A stretch of DNA of 64,000 bases, from the NCBI GenBank assembly GCA_016719895.1, contig JADJYG010000017.1, forward strand, positions 127,292 to 191,291. The letters are read 5' to 3'. Below, one piece after another: positions 52,859 through 61,983 of this stretch. Every line of letters begins with the position of its first letter. Position 1 is the stretch's first letter. A model generated the notes under the pieces. That model was not told where the DNA came from. It made no database searches and saw only the letters and a list, made by a program, of their open reading frames with translations. A program made the translations under genes and the position numbers. Origin of the DNA: Saprospirales bacterium (lineage in GTDB: Bacteria; Bacteroidota; Bacteroidia; Chitinophagales; Saprospiraceae).

Positions 52859-54184
52859 ATGGCTACCGCAATCGCATACCGCCGCGTTTTCGAAGTGCGC
52901 TTGTTGCACGAGTATTACTTGTTTGGCAGCGATGCCTTGAGTTATTTTGACAAGCCGGCAGCCACCCGCAGAAGTCTTTTCGAAAAAAGAATTTTGAACA
53001 GGCAATATTTACTGGCCAATGACCTGTCGATCGAGCCCGCTGAAAACACCCAACGCCTGTTGAAAGGACTAAAATGGCGTTTTGTCCGGACATCCGCCGG
53101 CTTTGCAGTAGCGGCGCCGTCAAAAACAGCGACAACGAATGGCAATACCGTTTTTCAGCCGGCAATCCTTCCTGCAGGCAATGCCGAGCTGTTTTTTATA
53201 ATAAGTAGCCGCAATCCATATTTTACGAACTTCACTTCCTTGCTACTGCAAAAAAGCCCCTTGCCTGCGCGGTACTACTTCTCCAACCGGGCCGAGGCCG
53301 TTCACGACGCCGAGTTTGCCACTTTGTCCGCACCTGCGCTCGCCTTCGATGCAGGTAAAATCTACGAGATGGGTCAATTTGCAATGAAAGATGGCCTACT
53401 CAAAGAATTTATGCCCAGCTTGGCTCCGAACGCCGATCCATGGCGTCAGGCGCCGGGCATAGGATACGTTAATGAAAGCGATCGTATCGCATTGCCTAAA
53501 ATATTTCCGTATGCGTTCAAGAAGTCAGACCAAATCCTGCAAGCTACCATCCGCCTGGAAACCCCTGCAAATGAATTAATTAAGACGATTCAATTGTCAG
53601 CCGGCAAACCGATAGAGCGGGCGCAACTGGACTTCAGCAGCCGGCCGGACCCCATTCAGAGCGGCAAAAAAATTTCGATACCAGACGGTCGCTACCGGCT
53701 TTCCATCGATGCCGGCCCGGTTCAAGAGGCGCTGGAAGTGTATTTAACCGATGTCTATGCGACCCAGTCTTTCGCCATCGTCCGAATCGACCTGGGAGAA
53801 ACAGACCCCGTCTACCGGATATTGAATGCCGACAGTTCGTTTCGAAACCTGAATCCAGACCCTGCCGGCAAGCCTTTTCATCCGGTTTTTGAAATCCGGC
53901 TTAGGGCCCGGTCTACTTATTGGCGCTACAAATCCCGGTACCTGGGCCAGAGCCTCGCGGTAAACCCTTCCTTAACGGCGTACCTGGAGGCTGACGGAAA
54001 TAGCGTCATAACCAAGGCGCCGCAAGCGCTCAGTTTTTTACCCCTCGGCGTGCGCTCATCGAATCCGGCGAACCCGCCTGTGGATAAACTTCCCAACCCT
54101 CTGCCCGACCTCATCCGGCCCCAGCCCCCCAACCTCCTGCTATCGGAAATAAACACCTGGAAAATCGCAGGTAAAATTGATTAG
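52859..54184 (+). CDS. Unknown conserved eCIS-linked protein
   Basis: A 441-residue protein directly after the DUF4255 gene, a position where Bacteroidota eCIS loci usually have a protein of this kind. The N-terminus YRRVFEVRLLHEYYLF and the repeated beta-rich segments (YRLSIDAGPVQEALEVYLTD, YRILNADSSFRNLNPDPAGKPF) suggest a structural particle protein. It has no signal peptide or transmembrane helix. The start ATG at 52859 is better than a TTG 9 bp earlier. Its role is unknown; a cap adaptor or sheath-associated component is possible from gene order alone. Confidence 0.7.
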   Translation: MATAIAYRRVFEVRLLHEYYLFGSDALSYFDKPAATRRSLFEKRILNRQYLLANDLSIEPAENTQRLLKGLKWRFVRTSAGFAVAAPSKTATTNGNTVFQPAILPAGNAELFFIISSRNPYFTNFTSLLLQKSPLPARYYFSNRAEAVHDAEFATLSAPALAFDAGKIYEMGQFAMKDGLLKEFMPSLAPNADPWRQAPGIGYVNESDRIALPKIFPYAFKKSDQILQATIRLETPANELIKTIQLSAGKPIERAQLDFSSRPDPIQSGKKISIPDGRYRLSIDAGPVQEALEVYLTDVYATQSFAIVRIDLGETDPVYRILNADSSFRNLNPDPAGKPFHPVFEIRLRARSTYWRYKSRYLGQSLAVNPSLTAYLEADGNSVITKAPQALSFLPLGVRSSNPANPPVDKLPNPLPDLIRPQPPNLLLSEINTWKIAGKID

Positions 54185-54222
54185 GCACCTATTTATCTCA
54201 TTCTTTTCTAAACAAATCTGGT

Positions 54223-55632
54223 ATGAACTACAGGACCCCTGGAGTATACATCGAGGAAATACCAAAACTTCCTCCCTCCATTGCCCAGGTTGAAACAGCC
54301 ATTCCGGTGTTTATCGGCTACACCGCCCAAGCAATCGACGCGCGCGGACAATCGCTCCTCCGGCAACCTACGCGTATTACGTCCATGCTCGAATACGAAA
54401 GGTATTTCGGAGGGCCCGATGCGGAAAAATCCCTGACGGTCAATATCATCCAAAATCCCGACCGTTCGTTCACCGTCAACGGGGCAGTCAACAACCAAAA
54501 CCGATCGCCCTACAGAATGTATTATTCCTTGCAATGGTTTTTTATGAATGGAGGCGGCCCCTGTTTTATCGTTTCCGTAGGGGATTACAGCACGCAGGTG
54601 GTTGATCAAACCGCCCTGCTCGCCGGACTCGACGAAACCGACCGGGTGGACGAAATCACCCTAATACTCTTTCCCGACGCTGTCAACCTCAGTACCGCCG
54701 CGGATTATTACGGCCTTTATACCGAAGCCATCGATAAATGCGTGGAACTGCAAGATCGGTTTGCAATCATGGACGTTTGGGAAAATCCGGCCGATCCAAC
54801 AGAAGATCCGATAGAGACGCTTCGCAATAACACCCCCAATGAGGTAGACCGGCTCAAATATGCCGCCGCCTATTGGCCGCCGCTGATGGCTACGATCAAT
54901 TATAATTATTCGGCCGATCTGAATGATCTGTCGCAAGGCGATACCAACGTACAAATAACAGGTTTTTTCAACGGCACGCTTGCCGAACTCAAAGACGCCA
55001 ACAACGCCTTGTACTTCCGGGCGAAATCGGCTTTGTCCAATATTCCGCTGGAAATGTCGCCCTCGTCAGCTATGGCCGGCGTTTATGCCCGCGTTGACAA
55101 CGCCCGCGGCGTGTGGAAAGCGCCGGCAAACGTTTCCATCGACGGGGTGATCGAACCCAAATTCCGCCTGACAGATGCCGACCAGCGCAACCTCAACGTC
55201 GACGACACGAGTGGAAAATCGATCAATGTCATCCGGTTTTTTACAGGCCGCGGCCCGGCAATATCCTGGGGCGCACGTACTCTGGCAGGCAACGATAACG
55301 AATGGCGCTATATCCCCGTCCGGCGGCTTTTTATCATGGTGGAAGAATCGGTAAAAAAAGCGACCGCCCAGTTTGTATTCGAGCCAAACGACGCCAATAC
55401 CTGGGCCACGGTTAAAGCCATGATTGAAAACTTTCTGACGTTGCAGTGGCGCGCCGGGGCCCTCCAGGGCGCCACCACCGAACAAGCGTTTTATGTACAC
55501 GTCGGTTTGGGTCAAACCATGACCGCCCTGGATATTCTCGAAGGGCGCATGATTGTTGAAATCGGCATGGCGGCTGTGCGCCCGGCCGAATTTATTATTC
55601 TTCGCTTCAGTCATAAAATGGCAGAGGCCTGA
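54223..55632 (+). CDS. Contractile tail sheath protein (eCIS)
   Basis: A 469-residue sheath subunit. It begins YRTPGVYIEEIPKLPPSI, the sheath signature, and ends with the conserved sheath C-terminus, in which FVFEPNDANTWATVKAMIENFL and the last strand (LEGRMIVEIGMAAVRPAEFI) interlock neighbouring subunits. The sheath surrounds the tube and contracts to drive it through a target membrane. Only one sheath gene is present in the window, in contrast to three in Afp. It is 38 bp downstream of the unknown gene and 33 bp upstream of the first Cys-rich coiled-coil gene. Confidence 0.93.
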   Translation: MNYRTPGVYIEEIPKLPPSIAQVETAIPVFIGYTAQAIDARGQSLLRQPTRITSMLEYERYFGGPDAEKSLTVNIIQNPDRSFTVNGAVNNQNRSPYRMYYSLQWFFMNGGGPCFIVSVGDYSTQVVDQTALLAGLDETDRVDEITLILFPDAVNLSTAADYYGLYTEAIDKCVELQDRFAIMDVWENPADPTEDPIETLRNNTPNEVDRLKYAAAYWPPLMATINYNYSADLNDLSQGDTNVQITGFFNGTLAELKDANNALYFRAKSALSNIPLEMSPSSAMAGVYARVDNARGVWKAPANVSIDGVIEPKFRLTDADQRNLNVDDTSGKSINVIRFFTGRGPAISWGARTLAGNDNEWRYIPVRRLFIMVEESVKKATAQFVFEPNDANTWATVKAMIENFLTLQWRAGALQGATTEQAFYVHVGLGQTMTALDILEGRMIVEIGMAAVRPAEFIILRFSHKMAEA

Positions 55633-55665
55633 TCTCAACTCCTAACAATTTAAAAAACAGTCATC

Positions 55666-56571
55666 ATGGCCAATATGAATCCAAACGGAAACGGCGCGGG
55701 CAGCCGGACCCCGGATGCAGTGCTCTGCGATTGTAATCTGCTCATAAAAGATGAAAAAAACGCAGCACAAAGCCGGAAAGCAGGCAACGATACCCGAAAA
55801 AAATCCAAGGAGGAAGCGCGGCGCTATAAAATCTGCTGTTTGACAAAAGCCGAAGAAACCCACGACGTCTATCTCGACCTGGACAATTGCACAGCGCTGG
55901 AAGCGTCAAAAAGCGCAGAAATCATTCAAAAAAACATTGACGGGTATATCAAAAAGAACGACGATCTGGAAAAGTTGATCAAAGAATCGTCCAAGCTTAT
56001 CGGCGAGATCAAGAAAAAACTGGAAGAACTGCACAACGCCGCTTGCACCATGTCCAATTGCATCAGTAACCGTTTGCCAGGCGAATTGCCCCCGCCTGCC
56101 GGCGTAGAAGCGATAGAAACTACGATAGGCCACATCAAGTCAAAGTCCTCTTTGGCGGACGAAACGGGAGGTAAAGCGTTCGATTCGGTCGTGACCATTG
56201 CCGGTATCCAAACCTTCGCAAATATCGACAGCCTGAAAAACTTTGGGCAACAACTCCTGGATGCCGCCAAAGGTTTCAAAACAAACATAGACGAAAACAT
56301 TAAAAAGTCGGCCGAAGACGTCAAAACTGCCCAGTCGGAACTGACCAAAACACTCGAAGAACTTACCGCAGCCCGGTTCAATCTATATACAGAGTGCGTG
56401 TCTGTAGATGCCCTGGGCTTAATCTCTGAGTTCATTTGCAGCGGCGAATGCGACGACAATAAAAAGATTGAGGACTTCTGCGATAAAATCAGCCAAAACT
56501 TCGGCGACGACGGCTGCGGCCCCAATGGAACACTCCGGAAACAAGGCAAAAACACCCGCGACCGGAACTAA
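55666..56571 (+). CDS. Cys-rich coiled-coil protein 1 between sheath and tube genes
   Basis: A 301-residue soluble protein with 12 Cys, including CDC, CC and clusters at the two ends. Long heptad-like helical stretches run about residues 65-115 (IIQKNIDGYIKKNDDLEKL...) and 195-240 (NIKKSAEDVKTAQSEL...). There is no signal peptide. The family is not recognised. It lies between the sheath and the tube genes and is 30 bp upstream of a second protein of the same kind (15 Cys), so both probably belong to the same functional unit. Possible roles are a tube-lumen or sheath accessory, a chaperone, or a cargo; none is shown. Confidence 0.72.
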   Translation: MANMNPNGNGAGSRTPDAVLCDCNLLIKDEKNAAQSRKAGNDTRKKSKEEARRYKICCLTKAEETHDVYLDLDNCTALEASKSAEIIQKNIDGYIKKNDDLEKLIKESSKLIGEIKKKLEELHNAACTMSNCISNRLPGELPPPAGVEAIETTIGHIKSKSSLADETGGKAFDSVVTIAGIQTFANIDSLKNFGQQLLDAAKGFKTNIDENIKKSAEDVKTAQSELTKTLEELTAARFNLYTECVSVDALGLISEFICSGECDDNKKIEDFCDKISQNFGDDGCGPNGTLRKQGKNTRDRN

Positions 56572-56601
56572 AACCATTCCAACTTACATAAAAAATACGC
56601 C

Positions 56602-57531
56602 ATGGCAAAATTACTCAAAGATAATTCCTGCTGTTCTGCAAGCGGCAACGGCACACCCACTCCCGGCGGCGATTGCATCGACGACTGGAAGGAAAAACTA
56701 AAAGAAGTCACCAATGAATATAACCTGATCTCCGCCCAAACCGACCGCGCCGAAGAGGTGTACCGCCTGGCGGCAGCTTGGGAAGCCAAGCTGAATACTT
56801 GGTTTGCCAACATCAACGCCGCCAATGAAAAAGCGCTTACCGTAGTGGAAGAACTGGGTATTTTCATCGCACAGGTGGATATCCTTTGCAGAAACTCCGA
56901 GTGCACCGCCGAAGCCCTGGAACTACTGCTTTGTCAGGTTAAATCCCTGTTCGACCTGTTTTATACCTATCCCAATCAAACCCCCTCCGGCCTGAAAGAT
57001 CTAGTCGTGGAATTGAAAGAACAGATCGACTGCCTCAAAGACCTTTCGCCTACCGCCAAAGAGGAAATGCTCAAATGTATTGCCGACTACGAGGCAAAAC
57101 TGGCCGCAGTATGCGGGTTGCAGGACGCCGTTCTGAAAAAAGTCGTCGAAGCGTTGAAGTGCGCCAATTTGCTGCACACTTCCATCTGCAGCGAATGCGG
57201 CCTGAAAAAATACCTGGAAGATTTACAAACTGAATTTGCTGGCACTCCCGATTCGGATGAACGCCATGCCGGCTGCCCACCCGAAGAGTCTGCCGATACG
57301 ACGCCTTTCCCCTGCGACGAAACCGCCGCTAAGCCGGAACCCGTTTTCCCGATTTCGGAAAGCGATTATTATAAAGATACCGCCACGCAAAAAGACCAGG
57401 CAATAACTAAAACACAGGAACTGAAAGAAGCCTGGCTGATCTGCCGGAAAAATCGCGATAAAATTCTCGCGCGCAAGGCAAGCCTTGAAGAAGCGATCAA
57501 AGCGGCCGAATCCGCTGAAAGTGGCAAATAG
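56602..57531 (+). CDS. Cys-rich coiled-coil protein 2 between sheath and tube genes
   Basis: A 309-residue soluble protein with 15 Cys, for example SCC, CIDDW, LCRNSEC, CQV and SICSEC. Long helical segments occur at about residues 30-80 and 245-305 (ITKTQELKEAWLICRKNRDK). A Pro/Asp/Glu-rich linker is at about residues 215-240. It has no signal peptide. It is similar in size, Cys content and style to the neighbour at 55666 but not obviously homologous over its whole length. It precedes the tube gene by 42 bp. Unknown; a structural or cargo role in the injection particle is suggested only by position. Confidence 0.72.
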   Translation: MAKLLKDNSCCSASGNGTPTPGGDCIDDWKEKLKEVTNEYNLISAQTDRAEEVYRLAAAWEAKLNTWFANINAANEKALTVVEELGIFIAQVDILCRNSECTAEALELLLCQVKSLFDLFYTYPNQTPSGLKDLVVELKEQIDCLKDLSPTAKEEMLKCIADYEAKLAAVCGLQDAVLKKVVEALKCANLLHTSICSECGLKKYLEDLQTEFAGTPDSDERHAGCPPEESADTTPFPCDETAAKPEPVFPISESDYYKDTATQKDQAITKTQELKEAWLICRKNRDKILARKASLEEAIKAAESAESGK

Positions 57532-57573
57532 ACCGCAAACCTCTTTTCATCACGCTAAAACTATTATCGTTAT

Positions 57574-58032
57574 ATGGCAGCCACAGGAGATTATCCACTT
57601 CCTAAATTCCATTTCCAGGTCGAAATGGGCGATGGCATTCGTATGGGTTTCACCGAAGTTTCCGGCCTTAATGTAGAGGTCGAAGTCATCGAATACCGGG
57701 AAGGCAATAGCAAACAATACAGCAAATCCGCTCAACCCGGCCTGCGCAAACACGAAAAGGTTACTTTTAAACGCGGCACTTTCCAGGGCGATCTGAGTTT
57801 TTTTGAAGCTTGGAAAAAAACATATTTCTTTCAGGAAGGCAACAAAACCGGCAGCCAATTCCGCGTCGACGCCATCATCAAACTCCTCGATGAAAATCAC
57901 CAACCCGTCGTCACCTGGATTTTGGCAAAAGCCTGGGCAACCAAGGTCCAATCAACCGATCTTAAAGCCGACGCTAACGAGGTTGCCATCGAAACGCTCG
58001 AAATGGTGCATGAAGGCCTGACCATAAAATAA
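57574..58032 (+). CDS. Tail tube protein 1 (gp19-like, eCIS)
   Basis: A 152-residue inner-tube protein of the phage T4 gp19-like family, as in Afp/PVC. Signatures: YPLPKFHFQVEMGDGIRMGF at the N-terminus, GLNVEVEVIEYREGN and ATKVQSTDLKADANEVAIET near the C-terminus (the usual DLKADANEVAIE stretch). Hexamers stack to form the hollow tube. It is followed after 20 bp by a second, related tube gene. Confidence 0.92.
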   Translation: MAATGDYPLPKFHFQVEMGDGIRMGFTEVSGLNVEVEVIEYREGNSKQYSKSAQPGLRKHEKVTFKRGTFQGDLSFFEAWKKTYFFQEGNKTGSQFRVDAIIKLLDENHQPVVTWILAKAWATKVQSTDLKADANEVAIETLEMVHEGLTIK

Positions 58033-58052
58033 ATCAAGCTGCTGTTTAAACC

Positions 58053-58523
58053 ATGCCGGAACCAGTCGATTCATTCTACCAAATCGTCGGCTTTCACTTC
58101 AAAGTCACGTTTCAAGGCTTGCCGGGAGCTCAGGATTTCGACTTGCGCTTCCAAGCCGTATCCGGCCTGGATACGCAACTCGAAACCGAGTCGCTCAAAG
58201 AGGGCGGCGAAAACCGCTTTACCCATACGTTGCCCGGGCGGGTGAGCTATGGCTCGCTTCAATTAAAACGCGGCTTGCTGACGCCCAACCAATCGGGCCT
58301 GACCAAATGGCTGCGCGACGCCTTTCAGCACCTCAAAATCAAACCGCTGGCAACGGTTACCGTCGACCTCCTGGATGAAAACCATAAGGTGCTGGTCCAA
58401 TGGAATCTGGCGCACGTGTGGCCCAAAAGTTGGAAGATCGCCGAACTCAACGCCGAACGCAGCGAAGTGCTGATCGAAACGCTCGAACTGAATTACAACC
58501 GGTTTGAATACAAAATTCCGTGA
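58053..58523 (+). CDS. Tail tube protein 2 (gp19-like, eCIS)
   Basis: A 156-residue paralogue of the upstream tube protein: YQIVGFHFKVTFQGLPGAQD at the N-terminus, FQAVSGLDTQLETES in the first half and SWKIAELNAERSEVLIETLE near the end. In Afp/PVC one such paralogue forms the tube-baseplate junction (Afp5/Pvc5). The next small gene follows immediately. Confidence 0.88.
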   Translation: MPEPVDSFYQIVGFHFKVTFQGLPGAQDFDLRFQAVSGLDTQLETESLKEGGENRFTHTLPGRVSYGSLQLKRGLLTPNQSGLTKWLRDAFQHLKIKPLATVTVDLLDENHKVLVQWNLAHVWPKSWKIAELNAERSEVLIETLELNYNRFEYKIP

Positions 58524-58524
58524 T

Positions 58525-58698
58525 ATGCCGATAGAAATAAGAGAATTGATTATCCGAACCACCGTAACGGAACAAACCGGTGCGCAAAATGGACAAGCCG
58601 GCAACGCCGCAAACTCCGCCGTCGCGTTAAACGAAGCGGACCTGAACCTGATCGTTGAAATCGTGCTGAATATTTTGAAAGAAAAAACTGAACGCTGA
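58525..58698 (+). CDS. DUF5908 small protein (Afp6/Pvc6-position)
   Basis: A 57-residue protein, MPIEIRELIIRTTVTEQ... and LNLIVEIVLNILKEKTER, matching the DUF5908 family found between tube and LysM genes of Bacteroidota eCIS loci. It corresponds in position to Afp6/Pvc6. The ATG at 58525 lies 1 bp after the tube-2 stop and its stop overlaps the next start codon by one base (TGATG). The role is not known in detail; likely a small baseplate or tube adaptor. Confidence 0.8.
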   Translation: MPIEIRELIIRTTVTEQTGAQNGQAGNAANSAVALNEADLNLIVEIVLNILKEKTER

Positions 58699-59411
58699 TG
58701 TACAACGAAGGCCAATTGCAAAAAGTAAAGATTCGGGCTTTCGAAGATAAAAAATTCAAAAATCCGGTTAAGAATTTGGATCCCAATCCGCTCGAACTGC
58801 CGGTCAATCCCGAGTCGTATTCCCGCACCATGCGTATAATTACAAGTGGCGAACAAGCCGCCGGCACACAAGGCTCCGATCCCAATTATGTGCTCACGGC
58901 GCCCGAAGAGTTGCGCCTGGAATTTTTATTCGACGGTACAGAAACCATAGAAGGCTATAGCTATCCCCAAAAATCCTTTATGCCCGTCCGGGAACAAATC
59001 GATACTTTTTTGAAAACGGTTTATAACATGAACGGTACTGCGCATAAACCCAACTTCCTGCAGGTGCAATGGGGCCAGTTTGTGTTTCCGTGCCTGCTGT
59101 CCAGCCTTGATATGAACTATGTCCTGCTCCAACCGGACGGAGAACCCTTGCGCGTAAAAGTCGTGGCGACGTTTACCAATTTTATCGCGCAGGAAGAACG
59201 CGTAGCGGTGGAACGCAAACAATCGCCCGACCTTACGCACGTGCGGCAGGTAAAAGCAGGGGACCGCCTCGACTGGGTCACTTTCGGGATATACAAAGAC
59301 CCAAAATTCACCCGGCAAATTGCCCAAATCAACGGGCTCACCACCCTGCGCAAGGTCAAACCCGGCGTTGAATTGCAATTCCCTCCCCTCGATAAAACAG
59401 AAGAAGTATGA
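58698..59411 (+). CDS. LysM-domain tube/baseplate adaptor (Afp7/Pvc7-like)
   Basis: A 237-residue protein of the CIS tube/LysM family. The N-terminal part is gp53-like (PLELPVNPESYSRTMRI, EELRLEFLFDGT) and the C-terminal 55 residues form a LysM module (HVRQVKAGDRLDWVTFGIY...). It connects tube and baseplate in Afp/PVC particles. The start overlaps the DUF5908 stop and its stop overlaps the spike start by 4 bp, so the genes are translationally coupled. Confidence 0.9.
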   Translation: MYNEGQLQKVKIRAFEDKKFKNPVKNLDPNPLELPVNPESYSRTMRIITSGEQAAGTQGSDPNYVLTAPEELRLEFLFDGTETIEGYSYPQKSFMPVREQIDTFLKTVYNMNGTAHKPNFLQVQWGQFVFPCLLSSLDMNYVLLQPDGEPLRVKVVATFTNFIAQEERVAVERKQSPDLTHVRQVKAGDRLDWVTFGIYKDPKFTRQIAQINGLTTLRKVKPGVELQFPPLDKTEEV

Positions 59412-61180
59412 AAACCAGGACAATACCCGCAGACTCGACCTACAATGTCGTCACATACGATATTCTGATCGATGGCAAACCCGTCGATCCGGGATATCAG
59501 GTGTTGTCTATCACTATTGTAAAAGAAGCGAACCGCATTCCCAGCGCCCGGGTAATCTTCCGCGACGGCCAGGCTGCCGAAGAAACCTTCCCAATTAGCG
59601 AAAAAGAAAATTTTATTCCCGGAAAATCCATAACCATTAAAATCGGAAGAGACCGTCAAAATGCCCAACTGTTCAAAGGAATCATTGCCAAGCACGGTAT
59701 CCGCCTGCGCGAATCCGGCGCCTCTGAACTGGTGCTGGATTGCAGGGACGAATGCGTTAAAATGACGCTTGGCCGCAAAAACCGGTATTTTGAAGATAGC
59801 AAGGACAGTGAGGCGATCGAACAATTAATTGCCGGTTACGGCGGTTTGAAACCCGATGTGGAGGCTACCCGGCTCAAGCACAAAGAATTGATTCAATTCC
59901 ATTGTACGGACTGGGACTTTATGCTGTCGAGAGCAGAAATGAACGGCCGGCTGGTTATTGCAGACGATGGCGCCATCCAGGTCAAATCGCCGGAAACTAC
60001 GGCTACTCCTGCAGTCAGCGTATTGTTTGGCGCTACGTTGCTCGAATTTGACGCCGAAATGGATGCCCGCGCACAATGGAGATATGTTGACGCCCGTTCC
60101 TGGGATTACGCCGGTCAAACCTTATTCGAAAACAGCACAGACAGCGTGCCGGTAAAAGAACCGGGCAATGTCAGCGGTGAGGAACTGGCCCGCGCCCTAA
60201 ATATCCCCGCTTTCGATCTGCGCCACAGCGGCCAGGTATTGGAAGACGAACTGCGGGAATGGGCGAAATCTACGCTGCAACGCAGCCGGCTGGCCAAAAT
60301 TCAGGGGCGGGCTAAGTTCATTGGTTTTGCCGGGGTGAAACCCGGAAAAATCGTCGAACTACAAGGCTTGGGTGCCCGGTTCAACGGCAAAGCTTTCGTC
60401 AGCGCTGTTCGACATGACATCCATGACGGCCAATGGACCACACAAGTTCAATTCGGCCTTCCGTCCGATTGCGTTCATCAAAGCGCTCTCCATATCGCCG
60501 ATACGCCGGCAGCGGGGTTGTTGCCCCCTATCCACGGCCTGCAAATCGGCAAAGTAGTTCAGTTGCAACAAGACCCCGACGGCGAACATCGCATCCTGGT
60601 GCGCCTACCCGTCGTCGACAATGCCGCAAGAGGCGTGTGGGCGCGCATCGCCAGCCTCGATGCCGGCAAAGAACGAGGCGCCTTTTTTATGCCTGAAATC
60701 GACGACGAGGTCATCGTAGGCTTTATCAACGACGACCCGCGAGACGCCGTCGTCTTGGGTATGCTCTACAGCAGCGCCAAACCCGCGCCGTTGCAGGCGC
60801 AGGACGCCAACCACGAAAAAGGCATTTTTACCCGTAGCAAAATGCGCATTCACTTTCACGATGAAACCAAAACCATCACCATCGATACGTCTGCGGGTAA
60901 CAGCATCGTCCTGGACGAAAAAAGCAAATCGATTACGATTACCGATCAGAATGGAAACACCGCCAAAATGGAGCCTTCCGGCATTCAAATGAAAAGCCCC
61001 GGGAACATCACGATAGAAGCTACCGGAAAAATTGACATCAAAGCCAGCGCCGCGCTGACGATCGGCGCCGCCCAAATGACAATTTCATCCCAAGGCCCCA
61101 TGGAGGTAAAAGGCGCAACGGCCAAACTGTCGTCGCCTGGCATCACTGAAATCAGCGGTTCTTTGGTAAAAATAAATTGA
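59408..61180 (+). CDS. VgrG/gp27-gp5-like spike protein (Afp8/Pvc8-like)
   Basis: A 590-residue central spike. The N-terminal gp27-like half starts YDILIDGKPVDPGYQVLSIT and includes LIQFHCTDWDFMLSRAEMNG near residue 160. An OB-fold begins at LQIGKVVQLQQDPDGEHRIL (about residue 378). A repeat-rich beta-prism follows (SITITDQNGNTAKMEPSG, then ITIEATGKIDIKASAALTIG). The spike is a trimer that punctures the membrane and bears the PAAR tip encoded by the next gene (14 bp downstream). It is related to T6SS VgrG, but the locus architecture is eCIS. Confidence 0.92.
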   Translation: MKTRTIPADSTYNVVTYDILIDGKPVDPGYQVLSITIVKEANRIPSARVIFRDGQAAEETFPISEKENFIPGKSITIKIGRDRQNAQLFKGIIAKHGIRLRESGASELVLDCRDECVKMTLGRKNRYFEDSKDSEAIEQLIAGYGGLKPDVEATRLKHKELIQFHCTDWDFMLSRAEMNGRLVIADDGAIQVKSPETTATPAVSVLFGATLLEFDAEMDARAQWRYVDARSWDYAGQTLFENSTDSVPVKEPGNVSGEELARALNIPAFDLRHSGQVLEDELREWAKSTLQRSRLAKIQGRAKFIGFAGVKPGKIVELQGLGARFNGKAFVSAVRHDIHDGQWTTQVQFGLPSDCVHQSALHIADTPAAGLLPPIHGLQIGKVVQLQQDPDGEHRILVRLPVVDNAARGVWARIASLDAGKERGAFFMPEIDDEVIVGFINDDPRDAVVLGMLYSSAKPAPLQAQDANHEKGIFTRSKMRIHFHDETKTITIDTSAGNSIVLDEKSKSITITDQNGNTAKMEPSGIQMKSPGNITIEATGKIDIKASAALTIGAAQMTISSQGPMEVKGATAKLSSPGITEISGSLVKIN

Positions 61181-61193
61181 AAACAACCTTTTT

Positions 61194-61481
61194 ATGCCGC
61201 CAGCAAGTCGTTTATCCGATTTTCATACCTGCCCCATTCCCGGTACGCCGCCCCATGTTGGCGGCCCGGTTGTTGGGCCCGGCATCCCCACTGTACTCAT
61301 CGGCGGTCAGCCTGCCGCTGTTGTCGGCGACCTCTGCGTTTGTGCCGGCCCACCCGATGTGATTGTCAAAGGCTCTGCAACCGTGCTGATCGGCGGCAAA
61401 CCCGCAGCCCGCATGGGCGATCTGACCGCACATGGCGGCGTCCTGGTACAAGGATATCCAACCGTTATGATCGGCGGCTGA
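61194..61481 (+). CDS. PAAR-domain spike tip protein
   Basis: A 95-residue PAAR protein: PASRLSDFHTCPIPGTPPHV, then VGGPVVGPG, VLIGGQPAAVVGD and SATVLIGGKPAARMGD repeats. It forms the sharp zinc-binding tip of the spike; His and Cys ligands of the family are visible. Length and position (after VgrG, before gp25) match the Bacteroidota order; in Afp the gp25 gene comes first. The start ATG at 61194 is 14 bp after the spike stop. Confidence 0.9.
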   Translation: MPPASRLSDFHTCPIPGTPPHVGGPVVGPGIPTVLIGGQPAAVVGDLCVCAGPPDVIVKGSATVLIGGKPAARMGDLTAHGGVLVQGYPTVMIGG

Positions 61482-61517
61482 ACAACCCGTTTTACCACCT
61501 TATCCGAACCCTGCACA

Positions 61518-61934
61518 ATGGAAAATTCTTTTCTTGGCACCGGTTGGGCTTTCCCGCCCGAATTTGACAATAAACTGGGTAAAACCCGGATGGTCAGCAA
61601 TGTGGATGATATTAACCAAAGCCTCCATATCCTGCTCTCCACCAGCCTCGGCGAACGCGTTATGCAGCCCGATTACGGATGCAATTTGCAGGACTATCAG
61701 TTTGAGCCGGCCAACAATTCGCTCATCGGTTTTCTCAAGGACCTGATTCAACGCGCCATTTTGTATTATGAACCGCGCATTGTCGTAGAAAAAATCACGA
61801 TCACGGAGCCCGGGTCCTTCGATCTGATCGAAGGACTGTTGCGCATATCAATAGATTATGTTATTACCAGTGAAAACTCGCGCTACAACTACGTATATGA
61901 TTTTTACCTGAAAGAAGCCGATCGCGCTATTTGA
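61518..61934 (+). CDS. gp25/GPW-family baseplate protein (Afp9-like)
   Basis: A 138-residue baseplate wedge protein. It begins LGTGWAFPPEFDNKLGKTRMV and includes LLSTSLGERVMQPDYGCNL, the conserved core of the phage T4 gp25 family, which links the baseplate to the sheath. The C-terminus RYNYVYDFYL is typical. The interval to the next gene (61935-61983) is short, with no separate feature. Confidence 0.92.
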   Translation: MENSFLGTGWAFPPEFDNKLGKTRMVSNVDDINQSLHILLSTSLGERVMQPDYGCNLQDYQFEPANNSLIGFLKDLIQRAILYYEPRIVVEKITITEPGSFDLIEGLLRISIDYVITSENSRYNYVYDFYLKEADRAI

Positions 61935-61983
61935 ATGCCCCCTTTATGAATCCAGTTTTTTTATCGAATCATTTCGAAAATAA

